Source: Halalkalicoccus tibetensis (lineage in GTDB: Archaea > Halobacteriota > Halobacteria > Halobacteriales > Halalkalicoccaceae). From it: DNA of 64,000 nucleotides. Both the position numbers and the translations under genes were made by a program. Below, one piece after another: positions 43,560 to 51,407 of the stretch. Below the pieces are notes generated by a model. The model made no database searches. It was not told the origin of the DNA and saw nothing but the letters and a program-made list of their open reading frames with translations. The stretch is from positions 314,168 through 378,167 of the forward strand of contig NZ_JBBMXV010000001.1 in the NCBI RefSeq assembly GCF_037996645.1. The letters are read 5' to 3'. Numbering within the stretch: the first letter of the stretch is position 1; each line of letters starts with the position of its first letter.

Positions 43560-45212
43560 CTACTGACTTATCGTGAACCGATCGAACGTCCGGGCGGCGT
43601 GGACGTACGCGACCGGCGGGAGCGCGAGCGAACCGATCAGGACGATCACCGCTCCCGTCAGCACCGTATCGGAAGACAGCGCCATCGAGAACCGGTCGAG
43701 CACGAGCCCGGTCGCGAGAAGCGCGACCGTCGTCCTGGCGAGCTCGCTGAGCAGAAGCCCCAGGGCGGCCACCGTCAGCCCGATCAGGAGGCTGTAGGTG
43801 GCGAACGCCGACTTGCTGGGCATCACCGTCTCGTGGCTCCCCGAGAGCCGCACCGCGCCGAACCGGGCGAAGACCGTGCCGACGCCGCTCGCGAGCGACG
43901 CCGCGGCGAGAACGCCGAGGACGCTCGCCGCCGCCAGCAGCGCGATCCGATCGGGAGCCAGGCCGACCAGATAGCCGCTCCCGACGCTGACGAGCAGCCC
44001 CAGTGGCGCGAAAACGGTCGTCGCGACCAGCAGGTGGCCGCGGACGAACTGCTCGCCGCTGACGGGCGTCGTCAGCGTCGCGGCCAGCGCCCCGGCCTGA
44101 TCGCCGAGCGGGTTGAGCGTGAACGCCGCGCCGGCGGCCCAGATCACGTACAGCGTGAGGATCGCCGGGAGGTAGGGGAGCACCGTGGAGAGGTCGTTCG
44201 CGAAGATCAACAGCCCGAACAGGGGGTAGGCCGCGTAGAGCAGCCGGATCGGTGCCCGGCGCACGCGAAGCCAGACCACCCGCGCGGTCGCCCGCGTCGG
44301 CCGGGAGCCGACCCGTCCGATCCGGCCGATCGGGCTCGAACGGTTACTGCCCGTCCCGGTCCGCGTGGCGGGGCGGGAATCGCGGGCGGGATCGGCGAAC
44401 CAGTGGCGGTCGGCCAGCCGGACCGCGCCGACCAGTGCCCCGCCCCCGGCGAGCACCGAGAGGCCGACCGCGGCGCCCGCACGCGGGGCGGAGGGTGCGA
44501 CGCCGGGCGCTCCCAGCAGGACGAGGTCGGCGAGCCAGCCGACGGGCAGCCGCCCGATCCAGCCGAAGAGGTCCGCGAACAGCGACTCGGCGAACGCGAG
44601 CGCCCCGAAGTAGAGGACGAACGCGGCGGCCCCGATGGCGGTCTTGTAGCGCGCGAGCGTCTCGTTGACCGTCAGCAGATGCCGGATCCCGAGCCCGACG
44701 AGGTAGCCGATCGGGATCGCGCTCGCGACCATCAGCGCGAGCGCGAGCGCCGCCGCCAGGATCACGAGGGGCGATCCCGCCCCGAGGGCGAACGCGCCGA
44801 CGATCACGACGACCGGCGGGACGAGCCACAGGCCGACCAGGACCACCTCGGCCAGCAGCGTGCCCGCGAGGGCCGTCGGCACCGAGACGGCGGTCAGTAC
44901 GGCCTCGGGTTCGTCGACGGTCGCCGTCTTCCCGACCGCCCGGCTCGCGACGAAGAAGACGAACACGGCCCAGTAGACGGCGACGACGGCCCGAACCAGG
45001 GGGACCGGGTCGAACCCGCCGATCGTCCCTCCCGCCGCGAGGGTCTCGCCGAGCTCGCGGGCGGCGATGGAGCCGAACACGAGCAGCGGCAGGAGGAAGA
45101 ACAGCCCGAAGGCGGCCGTCGCGATCAGCTGGTAGCGGTTCGTCCGAAACGCCCGCGACGAGCGCCGGAGTTCGGTGCGGGCGATCAGACGGGGCTTCGT
45201 GAGGGATGCCAT
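43560..45212 (-). CDS. ABC transporter permease (ABC-2-like)
   Basis: A 550-residue membrane protein with about 12 hydrophobic helices, in two halves separated by an Arg-rich soluble loop around residue 275-305 (PARDSRPATRTGTGSNRS). It has no binding-protein-dependent EAA loop, which fits an exporter-type permease. It is the probable membrane partner of the ATP-binding protein just downstream. The AUG at 45212 gives MASLTKPRLIARTELRRSSR, typical of ABC-2 exporters. Confidence 0.88.
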   Translation of the reverse strand: MASLTKPRLIARTELRRSSRAFRTNRYQLIATAAFGLFFLLPLLVFGSIAARELGETLAAGGTIGGFDPVPLVRAVVAVYWAVFVFFVASRAVGKTATVDEPEAVLTAVSVPTALAGTLLAEVVLVGLWLVPPVVVIVGAFALGAGSPLVILAAALALALMVASAIPIGYLVGLGIRHLLTVNETLARYKTAIGAAAFVLYFGALAFAESLFADLFGWIGRLPVGWLADLVLLGAPGVAPSAPRAGAAVGLSVLAGGGALVGAVRLADRHWFADPARDSRPATRTGTGSNRSSPIGRIGRVGSRPTRATARVVWLRVRRAPIRLLYAAYPLFGLLIFANDLSTVLPYLPAILTLYVIWAAGAAFTLNPLGDQAGALAATLTTPVSGEQFVRGHLLVATTVFAPLGLLVSVGSGYLVGLAPDRIALLAAASVLGVLAAASLASGVGTVFARFGAVRLSGSHETVMPSKSAFATYSLLIGLTVAALGLLLSELARTTVALLATGLVLDRFSMALSSDTVLTGAVIVLIGSLALPPVAYVHAARTFDRFTISQ

Positions 45213-45263
45213 TTCGGTAGTTGATTCCTACTCACAGACGTGCAATAAAAGGGTTCTGATGGG

Positions 45264-46193
45264 TCACAACCGGTCGCCGATCGCGGTACGGATCGCGGGG
45301 AGTTCGGCCGCGAGCCGGCGGCGCTTGATCAGACAGAAGCCGACGAAGATCACCGCGAAGCCGACGACGGTCGCGGGCTCGATCGCCTCGCCGAGCAGCA
45401 GCCAGCCGGCGATCGCGGCGACGACGGGCGCGACGTACGAGACGAGGTTGATCTCGATTGGGCCGATCGTCCCGAGCAGCTCGAAGTAGAGCAGGAACCC
45501 GAGGGCGCTCGAAACGATCCCCAAGTAGGCGAGCGCGAGCATCGCCTCGGCGCTCCACTCGATCGCGGCGACCGACTCGCCGGGCATCGCGAGCGAGAGG
45601 GCGTGCATCAACAGCGCGCCCAGCGCCATCGACCACCCCTCCATGGTCTCGATGGGGAGTTCGGCGTCGCTCCGCTCGAGCAGCACGCTCCCGAGCGCGA
45701 ACGCGGCCGTTGCGACGAGTATCAGCCCCGTCGCGACCACGTCCGCCGAGAGGACGTTCCCGGGGTCGGGCCGCGAGAGGATCACGACGCCGACGAGCCC
45801 GAGCGCCATGCCGAGCAGGCCCGCGGGAGCGAGGCGTTCGCTGGGCAGCCAGACGCGCGCGAAGGCGGTCGTCAGGACGGGCGAGAGGCTGACGATCACG
45901 GCGGCCATCGCGCTGGTAATGCTCTGCTGGCCGACGAACAACAGCGCGTGGTAGGCCGCGATGAGGAAGACGCCGCCGATCGCCACGAGCCCCCACTCCC
46001 CGCGGGTTCGCGGCACCGGATAGTCGGTAGCGTAGAACGCGTACCCGAGCATGAAGACGGCCGCGATGTCGTAGCGAAGCGCGGCGAAGAGGACGGGCGG
46101 GAAGTACTCGAGGCCGGCCCGGATGGCGACGAAGGCAGTCCCCCACGCGACCGAGAGCAGGAGGAACAGGACGAGGGTTCGATGCCGGCTCAC
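45264..46193 (-). CDS. DMT superfamily (EamA) permease
   Basis: A 309-residue protein with ten helices and two EamA repeats (LLLSVAWGTAFVAIRAGLEY and the half beginning near residue 165). Members export amino acids, purines or other metabolites; the substrate is unknown. The start is the GUG at 46193 (VSRHRTLVLF). The GUG at 46241 lies upstream of the predicted transcription start, because the shared TATA box is at 46243-46250, so it is less likely. Confidence 0.85.
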   Translation of the reverse strand: MSRHRTLVLFLLLSVAWGTAFVAIRAGLEYFPPVLFAALRYDIAAVFMLGYAFYATDYPVPRTRGEWGLVAIGGVFLIAAYHALLFVGQQSITSAMAAVIVSLSPVLTTAFARVWLPSERLAPAGLLGMALGLVGVVILSRPDPGNVLSADVVATGLILVATAAFALGSVLLERSDAELPIETMEGWSMALGALLMHALSLAMPGESVAAIEWSAEAMLALAYLGIVSSALGFLLYFELLGTIGPIEINLVSYVAPVVAAIAGWLLLGEAIEPATVVGFAVIFVGFCLIKRRRLAAELPAIRTAIGDRL

Positions 46194-46242
46194 GGCGAAC
46201 CTGTCGCGCCGACCGTCTTGAAGGGCTCGAACCCGGGTCACG

Positions 46243-46250
46243 TTTATATA
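46243..46250. promoter_or_regulatory. Single TATA box shared by divergent genes
   Basis: TTTATATA can be read on both strands. It is 27 bases before the RNase H start at 46274 (leaderless) and about 55 bases before the permease start on the other strand. One AT-rich element may serve both genes, as no other AT-rich stretch is near. Confidence 0.5.
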
Positions 46251-46273
46251 GGATCGCCGTCATACACGGTAGC

Positions 46274-46903
46274 ATGGCCGCTTATGGCCGTCAGTCCCTC
46301 CGGGATCGTTTCGACAGCGCCCCGACCCCCCACGTCGCGCACCCTCCCCGAACCCACCATCGGGACTTCTACGTCGCGACCGACGGGTCGTATCACCTCC
46401 ACGACCATCGGGCGGGGATGGGCGTCGTCATCGAGACGCGCGACGGCACGCGCGTCGCCCGCTTCGCCCTCCCCACGACGGCGACCGACAACAACGTCGC
46501 CGAGTATCAGGCGCTCCACTTCGGGCTCGACGTGCTCGCCGCGCGCACCCCGCCGTCCGTCCGGGTCGGCGTCCTCACCGACCACGACAGCCTAGCGACG
46601 AACGTCAACGCCGCCGCCCTCGCGAGCGACGGCTGGCGCCCCGGCGAGATCAGGACCCCCGCCGCGAGCGGGAACCACTGGCGGGGGATCCGCGCGCGCA
46701 TCGCCGGCTTCGAGGAACTGCGCGCGGCGGTGATCGACGGCACCGAGAACCCCGCCCACCCGCTCGCGAACTCCCCCGAGGAGTACGCCCACGTCAACCG
46801 CGAACCCGATCGGTGTGTTCGCCCGGAAACGGACGCGTCCCCAACGAAACGCGGCCCGGGCGTCCCGCCGCCGTCGCGGGCCGACCGCCACGCGAGCGAC
46901 TAG
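46274..46903 (+). CDS. rnhA: RNase HI-like protein
   Basis: A 209-residue protein with an RNase H fold. Catalytic acids lie at Asp37 (DFYVATDGSYHLH), Glu77 (NNVAEYQALHFGL) and Asp103 (VLTDHDSLATN). RNase HI cleaves the RNA strand of RNA-DNA hybrids. The first 30 residues are a His/Arg-rich extension and the last 35 residues are low-complexity. The fourth catalytic acid is not obvious. It belongs to the haloarchaeal RNase HI-like group and is leaderless by promoter spacing. Confidence 0.85.
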   Translation: MAAYGRQSLRDRFDSAPTPHVAHPPRTHHRDFYVATDGSYHLHDHRAGMGVVIETRDGTRVARFALPTTATDNNVAEYQALHFGLDVLAARTPPSVRVGVLTDHDSLATNVNAAALASDGWRPGEIRTPAASGNHWRGIRARIAGFEELRAAVIDGTENPAHPLANSPEEYAHVNREPDRCVRPETDASPTKRGPGVPPPSRADRHASD

Positions 46904-46907
46904 GCGA

Positions 46908-47978
46908 CTACTCGATGTGGAGGATCGCCGGCCGTTCGACCTCCAGCCCGCCCTTCGAGACCGTCCCCGTCGGCCACTCGCCGGTGCTCGTCAGGACCTC
47001 CGGCTCGTCCTCCGTGACTAGCACGGTGTCCTCGCTTTTCGCGCCCTGTACGGTGGGGTTCCACGCGTAGGCCATCGGCAGCGTCACCTCCCCGTCGTGC
47101 CACGGCGTCGCGATCCATTCCCGGCCCCGGTAGCCGGCGGCTCCACCCTGGTGGTGGCGTTTCCACTCGCGGGGGTAGCTCACCCCGCGGTAGGCCTCCT
47201 GGATCGACCCGAAGACCTCCCTCGCGGTCCCGCCGGCCCGCCCCACCCGGCGGGTCGCGGCCAGCGCCGCCGTTTCGACCTTCGTCGCGGCCTCGTGTCG
47301 TGACTCGAGCCAGTCGGGCGCGTCGAACGCCACGGTGCGGGTACAGCTCGCGTTGAGGCCGTCCCGCCGCGCCGTGACCGAGACCAGCGCGTACTTGCCG
47401 AGCTTCCTCGTCGTCGGCGTGTAGTGGCGGTACTCGCGGGCGCGCTTCGCGCCCCCGACGAGCGCGACGGGCGAGTCGATCCCCCGATTCGCGAGCTTTC
47501 CTCGAAGGTCGGCGGCGACTTCGCGTTCCGTGTCGGTCGGTTCGAGCCCTCGGCAGACTTCCTCGAGGACCTCGGCGGTTTCACGGCCGAGATCGCGATA
47601 CCGATCGATGTCACCCTCGGTGAGGGGGTAGCGGAGCGCGCTGATGTCGACGTGTCGAAGCCCGGGCACCCGGAAGTCGGCGGCAGCGGGGCCGTCGACG
47701 TGGGAAGCGACGGCGTCGGCGAGCGAGCTGCCGTACCAGTCGTAGGTGAGCACCCGCTCGCCCGAGAGCTCCTCCTCCGCGAGCCGCGGGGCCTCGATGT
47801 TGTCGGTGATGACCGTCACCTCGTGGCCATCGTAGCCCGCGGCGGCGACGCCGAGCTCCCCCGCGCGGTCGACGACGCTGTCCCCGCCGGTGAGCCACGC
47901 GAAGTTCTCGGGTCGCGCGAGCCAGATCGAGTCGAGGTCGTGGCGCATCCGGTAGGCGTCCAGTCGAGTGCGTTTCAT
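46908..47978 (-). CDS. M24-fold (creatinase/aminopeptidase P-like) protein lacking most metal ligands
   Basis: A 356-residue protein with the creatinase N-domain (1-145) and pita-bread C-domain. The fold is recognisable from ARRDGLNASCTRTVAFDAP, KRHHQGGAAGYRGREW and SEDTVLVTEDEPEVLT. In active M24 peptidases the corresponding positions hold Asp, Asp, His, Glu and Glu. Here both aspartates appear replaced (the first by a small or polar residue, the second by Ser in NASCTRT) and the first Glu is missing (AYAWNPTV). It is probably a non-metallo or non-peptidase member. The AUG at 47978 is supported by the family start. Confidence 0.82.
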   Translation of the reverse strand: MKRTRLDAYRMRHDLDSIWLARPENFAWLTGGDSVVDRAGELGVAAAGYDGHEVTVITDNIEAPRLAEEELSGERVLTYDWYGSSLADAVASHVDGPAAADFRVPGLRHVDISALRYPLTEGDIDRYRDLGRETAEVLEEVCRGLEPTDTEREVAADLRGKLANRGIDSPVALVGGAKRAREYRHYTPTTRKLGKYALVSVTARRDGLNASCTRTVAFDAPDWLESRHEAATKVETAALAATRRVGRAGGTAREVFGSIQEAYRGVSYPREWKRHHQGGAAGYRGREWIATPWHDGEVTLPMAYAWNPTVQGAKSEDTVLVTEDEPEVLTSTGEWPTGTVSKGGLEVERPAILHIE

Positions 47979-48101
47979 GGTCGGGAATCGCCCGGAAGGA
48001 CCAAAACTGCCGGGGGCCGATGGCGGGTGGACAGACCTATGTGCGGCCGGCCCCGAGGGCCGGACGATAGCTATGACGCGAGTACCGACGCGGGGGATGC
48101 C

Positions 48102-48932
48102 ATGACCCGCTCGCGGCTGCGCACCCTCCTGCTTGCGACCGCCGGCCTCACCTACGTCCTGTTGTTGATCGGGATCTACACCGCCGCCTCCGGCGCGGGC
48201 CTGACCTGCGAGGGGCGCTGGCCGCTCTGTGACGGCGCCGTCTTCGGGCTGTTTCCCGCGAACTGGCCCAGCTTCATCGAGTGGTTCCACCGGCTGATCG
48301 CGATGATCGCCGGCTTCGTCGTGATCGGCGCGACCTACGGCGCCTGGCGCTGGCAGGACGACCGCCGGATCAGACTGGGGATGACGCTCGCGCTCGCGCT
48401 CTACCCGCTGCAGGCGCTTCTGGGCGCCGGGACGGTGCTCGACTACTCGCTGCTCTACCTCACGGCGCACTTCCTCACCGCGCTCGTGATCTTCGGCTCG
48501 ATCGTCGCCGCGACGTTGTGGTACCTGCCCGAACTCGCGACGCTCTCGCGCATCCGGTATACGCTTCTGGCCGTCGTCGGGCTGTTCCCGGTGCTCGTCG
48601 CGCTCTCGCCGGGGACGCTGGTCGCCCACACCGCGGCCGTCCAGGCCGTCTACTACGCGATCGGGCTCGCGATGTTCGCGCTATTGCTCGCCGTGGCGGT
48701 CTGGTCCGGTCTCCTCGAATCGGCGGCCGATCGCCTCTCGCGGGTGCGCCTGCTCGCCGGCGTCGGGGCGGTGGTCCTGGCGGCCCAGCTCCTGCTCGGG
48801 CGCTACGTCTACACCGACCTGATCCAGCTGCTCGACGCGACCGCGATGACCGCGGCGTTCCTGATCGCCGCCGCGGCGGCGTGGCTCACCTACCGGATCG
48901 AACCACCCGCGGCCAGCCCGCAGGCTCAGTAG
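48102..48932 (+). CDS. ctaA: Heme A synthase (CtaA/Cox15)
   Basis: Converts heme O to heme A for cytochrome oxidase. The 276-residue protein has about eight helices. After helix 1 the family cysteine pair is seen in LTCEGRWPLCDG. Histidine ligands occur in WFHRLIAMIAG (helix 2), LTAHFLTALVIFG (helix 4) and LVAHTAAVQAVY (helix 6). In the last helix, where a fourth His is expected, the sequence is LLDATAMTAAF, with no His. It slightly overlaps (seven bases) the convergent small zinc-protein gene. Confidence 0.9.
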   Translation: MTRSRLRTLLLATAGLTYVLLLIGIYTAASGAGLTCEGRWPLCDGAVFGLFPANWPSFIEWFHRLIAMIAGFVVIGATYGAWRWQDDRRIRLGMTLALALYPLQALLGAGTVLDYSLLYLTAHFLTALVIFGSIVAATLWYLPELATLSRIRYTLLAVVGLFPVLVALSPGTLVAHTAAVQAVYYAIGLAMFALLLAVAVWSGLLESAADRLSRVRLLAGVGAVVLAAQLLLGRYVYTDLIQLLDATAMTAAFLIAAAAAWLTYRIEPPAASPQAQ

Positions 48933-49075
48933 TAGTACAGCTCGATCGGGTTCTCACAGTCGAGACAGCTCTCGATACTGCCGGTCAGCCGGCCGCTCTC
49001 CGGCGGTGAGTTCGTCGCCGCCGCGATCGAGGCGCCACAGTGCGGGCAGGTAACACGGAGTTCGGTGGAGGACAT
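48926..49075 (-). CDS. Small zinc-ribbon protein
   Basis: A 49-residue open frame with two CxxC knuckles: VTCPHCGASIAAA near the N-terminus and ESCLDCENPIELYYY at the end, as in many short haloarchaeal zinc proteins. The start MSSTELRV at 49075 is an AUG. It overlaps the ctaA stop by seven bases. No function is assigned, but coding quality is good for its size. Confidence 0.68.
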   Translation of the reverse strand: MSSTELRVTCPHCGASIAAATNSPPESGRLTGSIESCLDCENPIELYYY

Positions 49076-49131
49076 GGACTCTACCGTTCGTATCGTTGAT
49101 ATATAGTTATGACGGCCCTACCGACGGAACG

Positions 49132-50598
49132 TCACATGAAGTCGCCGAGCCCGGACTGGGAGTCGTTCTCGTCCTCACCTTCGTCACCATCATCGTCGGC
49201 CTCCCGCTCGGTCTCGGCGCCGTCGGTCGTTTCTTTGCCGGGATCATCCTCAGTCACGGCCTCGTCCTCGTCGGTAGTCGACCGCCTCGCGCCCTCAAAG
49301 GCACCTCCCGATCCCTCGACGGCGGCCTCCTCGCGCAGGCGCTCGGCGTCCGCGACGATATCTTGGACCTTGTTGGTGTCCTTCCCGCTACCGGTGACGA
49401 ACGAGACGTGTTCGGCGTCGAGTTCGTAGCGGGCGGTCATCGCGACCGTCAGTTCGCGGTTCTTGCAGTGGTGGGTCATCGCCGCGAGATACGGCAGGAC
49501 CTCCCGGCGGGCGCTCGACATGCTCACCCCACCTGACTCGGCGATCTTCCGGGCGACGTAGTCCCGCCGGTCGCGCGCGCTCCGCGAGCTCCCGAGCTTG
49601 CGCCAGTAGCTCGGCGGGCCGTAGCGGGTCCACCCGCCCTTGGGCTCGCGGCGGGCGGCGGCGACCCCGGCGGTCATGTTGTCGCCCGCGTAGCGCCAGT
49701 AGGAGTAGTTCTGCGTCGCACGCACGCGCCCGAGCCACCGGTCGGCCCGCGCGAGGGCGGTGTAGGCGTCCGCGAGCTCGCCCCCTTCGAAGTCCTTGGG
49801 AACGTTGTCCTCGATCCAGTTGATGAGGTCGTCGGGGGTCTCGTCGACGTCGTAGGAGGCATACAGCGCCTCCTGTGCGCCCTTCTCCTTGATCACCTCG
49901 TCGAGGAAGTCGAAGATGCCCTTGGTACGGTCGCGCTCGCCGGTGACGACCGCCTCCGCAGTGAGGCGATCCTCCGTCTCGGCGATCGCCTGGAGGTCGT
50001 TGACCGCGGAACGCAGGTCCCCGCTCGTGTTCTCGGCGATCGCTTCCAGCGCTTCCGTCTCGAACTCGATGCCCTCCTGGCGGCAGATGTCCCGCAGCAC
50101 GGGCACGATCGAGCGCTTCGAGACGTCGCGGAACTCGATGGTCTCACAGGAGTTCCGCAGGCCCTGGGACATGTCGTAGAACTCGTTCGCGATCAGCACC
50201 ACCGGCTGGTTTGCCGACTTGATCACGTCCGTGACCGCCCGCGAGCCGCCGTAGTCGACGTTGCCGTGGAAGTTGTCGGCCTCGTCGAGGATCACGAGCC
50301 GCCGGCCCGCACTCCCTTCGGTGAGGGTGCCGCTCCGGGCGGCCTCGCCCGCGATCCGCTTGACGATGTCGGCCTTCCGTTGGTCCGAGGCGTTGAGCTC
50401 GATCGTCGGCCAGCCCAGGTCGTTCGCGAGCGCGTGGGCCGCCGAGGTCTTGCCGACGCCGGGGCTCCCGTGGAGGATGACCGCCTTCCGGTGGTCCTCC
50501 CAGCTCTCGGCCCACTCCCGCAGCGCGTCGCGGGCCTTGTCGTTGCCCCGCACCTCGGCGAGCGTGGAGGGGCGGTACCGCTCGGTCCAGTCGGCCAT
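49132..50598 (-). CDS. rfcL: Replication factor C large subunit
   Basis: The clamp-loader large subunit that, with RfcS, loads PCNA. The 488-residue AAA+ protein starts MADWTERYRPSTLAEVRGN, with Walker A HGSPGVGKTSA (43-53), Walker B LVILDEADNF (101-110), sensor 1 and the Arg-finger region, and a C-terminal collar. After an acidic low-complexity stretch (about 435-480) the protein ends QSGLGDFM, a PIP-box variant that binds PCNA. No intein is present. Confidence 0.97.
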   Translation of the reverse strand: MADWTERYRPSTLAEVRGNDKARDALREWAESWEDHRKAVILHGSPGVGKTSAAHALANDLGWPTIELNASDQRKADIVKRIAGEAARSGTLTEGSAGRRLVILDEADNFHGNVDYGGSRAVTDVIKSANQPVVLIANEFYDMSQGLRNSCETIEFRDVSKRSIVPVLRDICRQEGIEFETEALEAIAENTSGDLRSAVNDLQAIAETEDRLTAEAVVTGERDRTKGIFDFLDEVIKEKGAQEALYASYDVDETPDDLINWIEDNVPKDFEGGELADAYTALARADRWLGRVRATQNYSYWRYAGDNMTAGVAAARREPKGGWTRYGPPSYWRKLGSSRSARDRRDYVARKIAESGGVSMSSARREVLPYLAAMTHHCKNRELTVAMTARYELDAEHVSFVTGSGKDTNKVQDIVADAERLREEAAVEGSGGAFEGARRSTTDEDEAVTEDDPGKETTDGAETEREADDDGDEGEDENDSQSGLGDFM

Positions 50599-50638
50599 TG
50601 TCGAAGGGAGGCGTGTGGTGCGTTTAGTGGTTGCGAAG

Positions 50639-51010
50639 CTACGCCCCGTCGGCCCGCAGGTCGAGCCGTCGGGCGAATCCGTCGTAGGCCTCGTCGCTCG
50701 AGACGATCGTCTCTCCTCCGGACTCGACGAGGTGCAGCGCGTCGAACGGGGTGAAGCCGTGGTCGTCGACGTACGTCGCGGCCGTGACGATCGTCTCCAC
50801 GTCGCCACGCACGTCGATGAGCCCCGCGGCGTTGGCCACGACTCGCTCGGCGCTGCGGTCCTCGCGGTAGGCGACCAGAAGCAGCTCGATGAGCGTGAGC
50901 TGGGAGGTCCACAGTTCGTCCCGATGGTCGCGATAGACCGTTTCGGCCGCTTCGCCGAGCCAGTCGTCGTCCTTGATGAGCGCGAGCAGGAAGTCCGTCT
51001 CCACGTACAT
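50639..51010 (-). CDS. vapC: PIN-domain toxin VapC
   Basis: A 123-residue PIN-domain protein, likely an RNase toxin. Acidic active-site residues lie at Asp6 (VETDFLLAL), Glu42 (LTLIELLLVA), Asp90 (FTPFDALHLVES) and Asp106 (VSSDEAYDGF). Its AUG directly follows the vapB stop without spacing, so the pair is translationally coupled. It is 40 bases upstream of rfcL on the same strand. Confidence 0.9.
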   Translation of the reverse strand: MYVETDFLLALIKDDDWLGEAAETVYRDHRDELWTSQLTLIELLLVAYREDRSAERVVANAAGLIDVRGDVETIVTAATYVDDHGFTPFDALHLVESGGETIVSSDEAYDGFARRLDLRADGA

Positions 51011-51241
51011 TCAGCGTCCGGCCTCCGAGATCGCCCCGTCTCGGGCCTCGTCACGGAGCTCCTTAGCGCTCTTGTCGGTCCCGTCGAACTCCTCGCGGAG
51101 CGCCTCGAGTGGATCGTCCGCGATCGGGATCAGCTTGATCCCGTCCGGGAGTCGAACGAGATGGTAGCGCTCGCCGTAGCGCTCCCGGAGCTCCTTGGGC
51201 AGCGTCAGGCGACCCCGTTCGTCGAGCGTCGATTCGGTCAC
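51011..51241 (-). CDS. vapB: AbrB-family antitoxin VapB
   Basis: A 76-residue protein whose first 35 residues are a SpoVT-AbrB DNA-binding domain (STLDERGRLTLPKELRERYG). The C-terminal part (PLEALREEFDGTDKSAKELR) should wrap and block the PIN toxin encoded next. The chosen start is the GUG at 51241, since a TCTTTTGATC element about 27 bases upstream suggests a leaderless transcript and the family starts just before this domain. Longer starts exist at 51253 (GUG) and 51292 (AUG). Confidence 0.85.
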   Translation of the reverse strand: MTESTLDERGRLTLPKELRERYGERYHLVRLPDGIKLIPIADDPLEALREEFDGTDKSAKELRDEARDGAISEAGR

Positions 51242-51407
51242 GTCCTCGAACACGGTGGGAACGATCAAAAGAGTTCCCCCTACTGCCCACATCTACCCAT
51301 TCGAACGGGTGTTCGCCTCGGATCCGAACCGGTCGCACGGTGGGTGACGAGGTCCGGTGAACGATCCGGCAGAACGCCTATATGGCCCGTCCGGATAGCC
51401 GAAGGCG

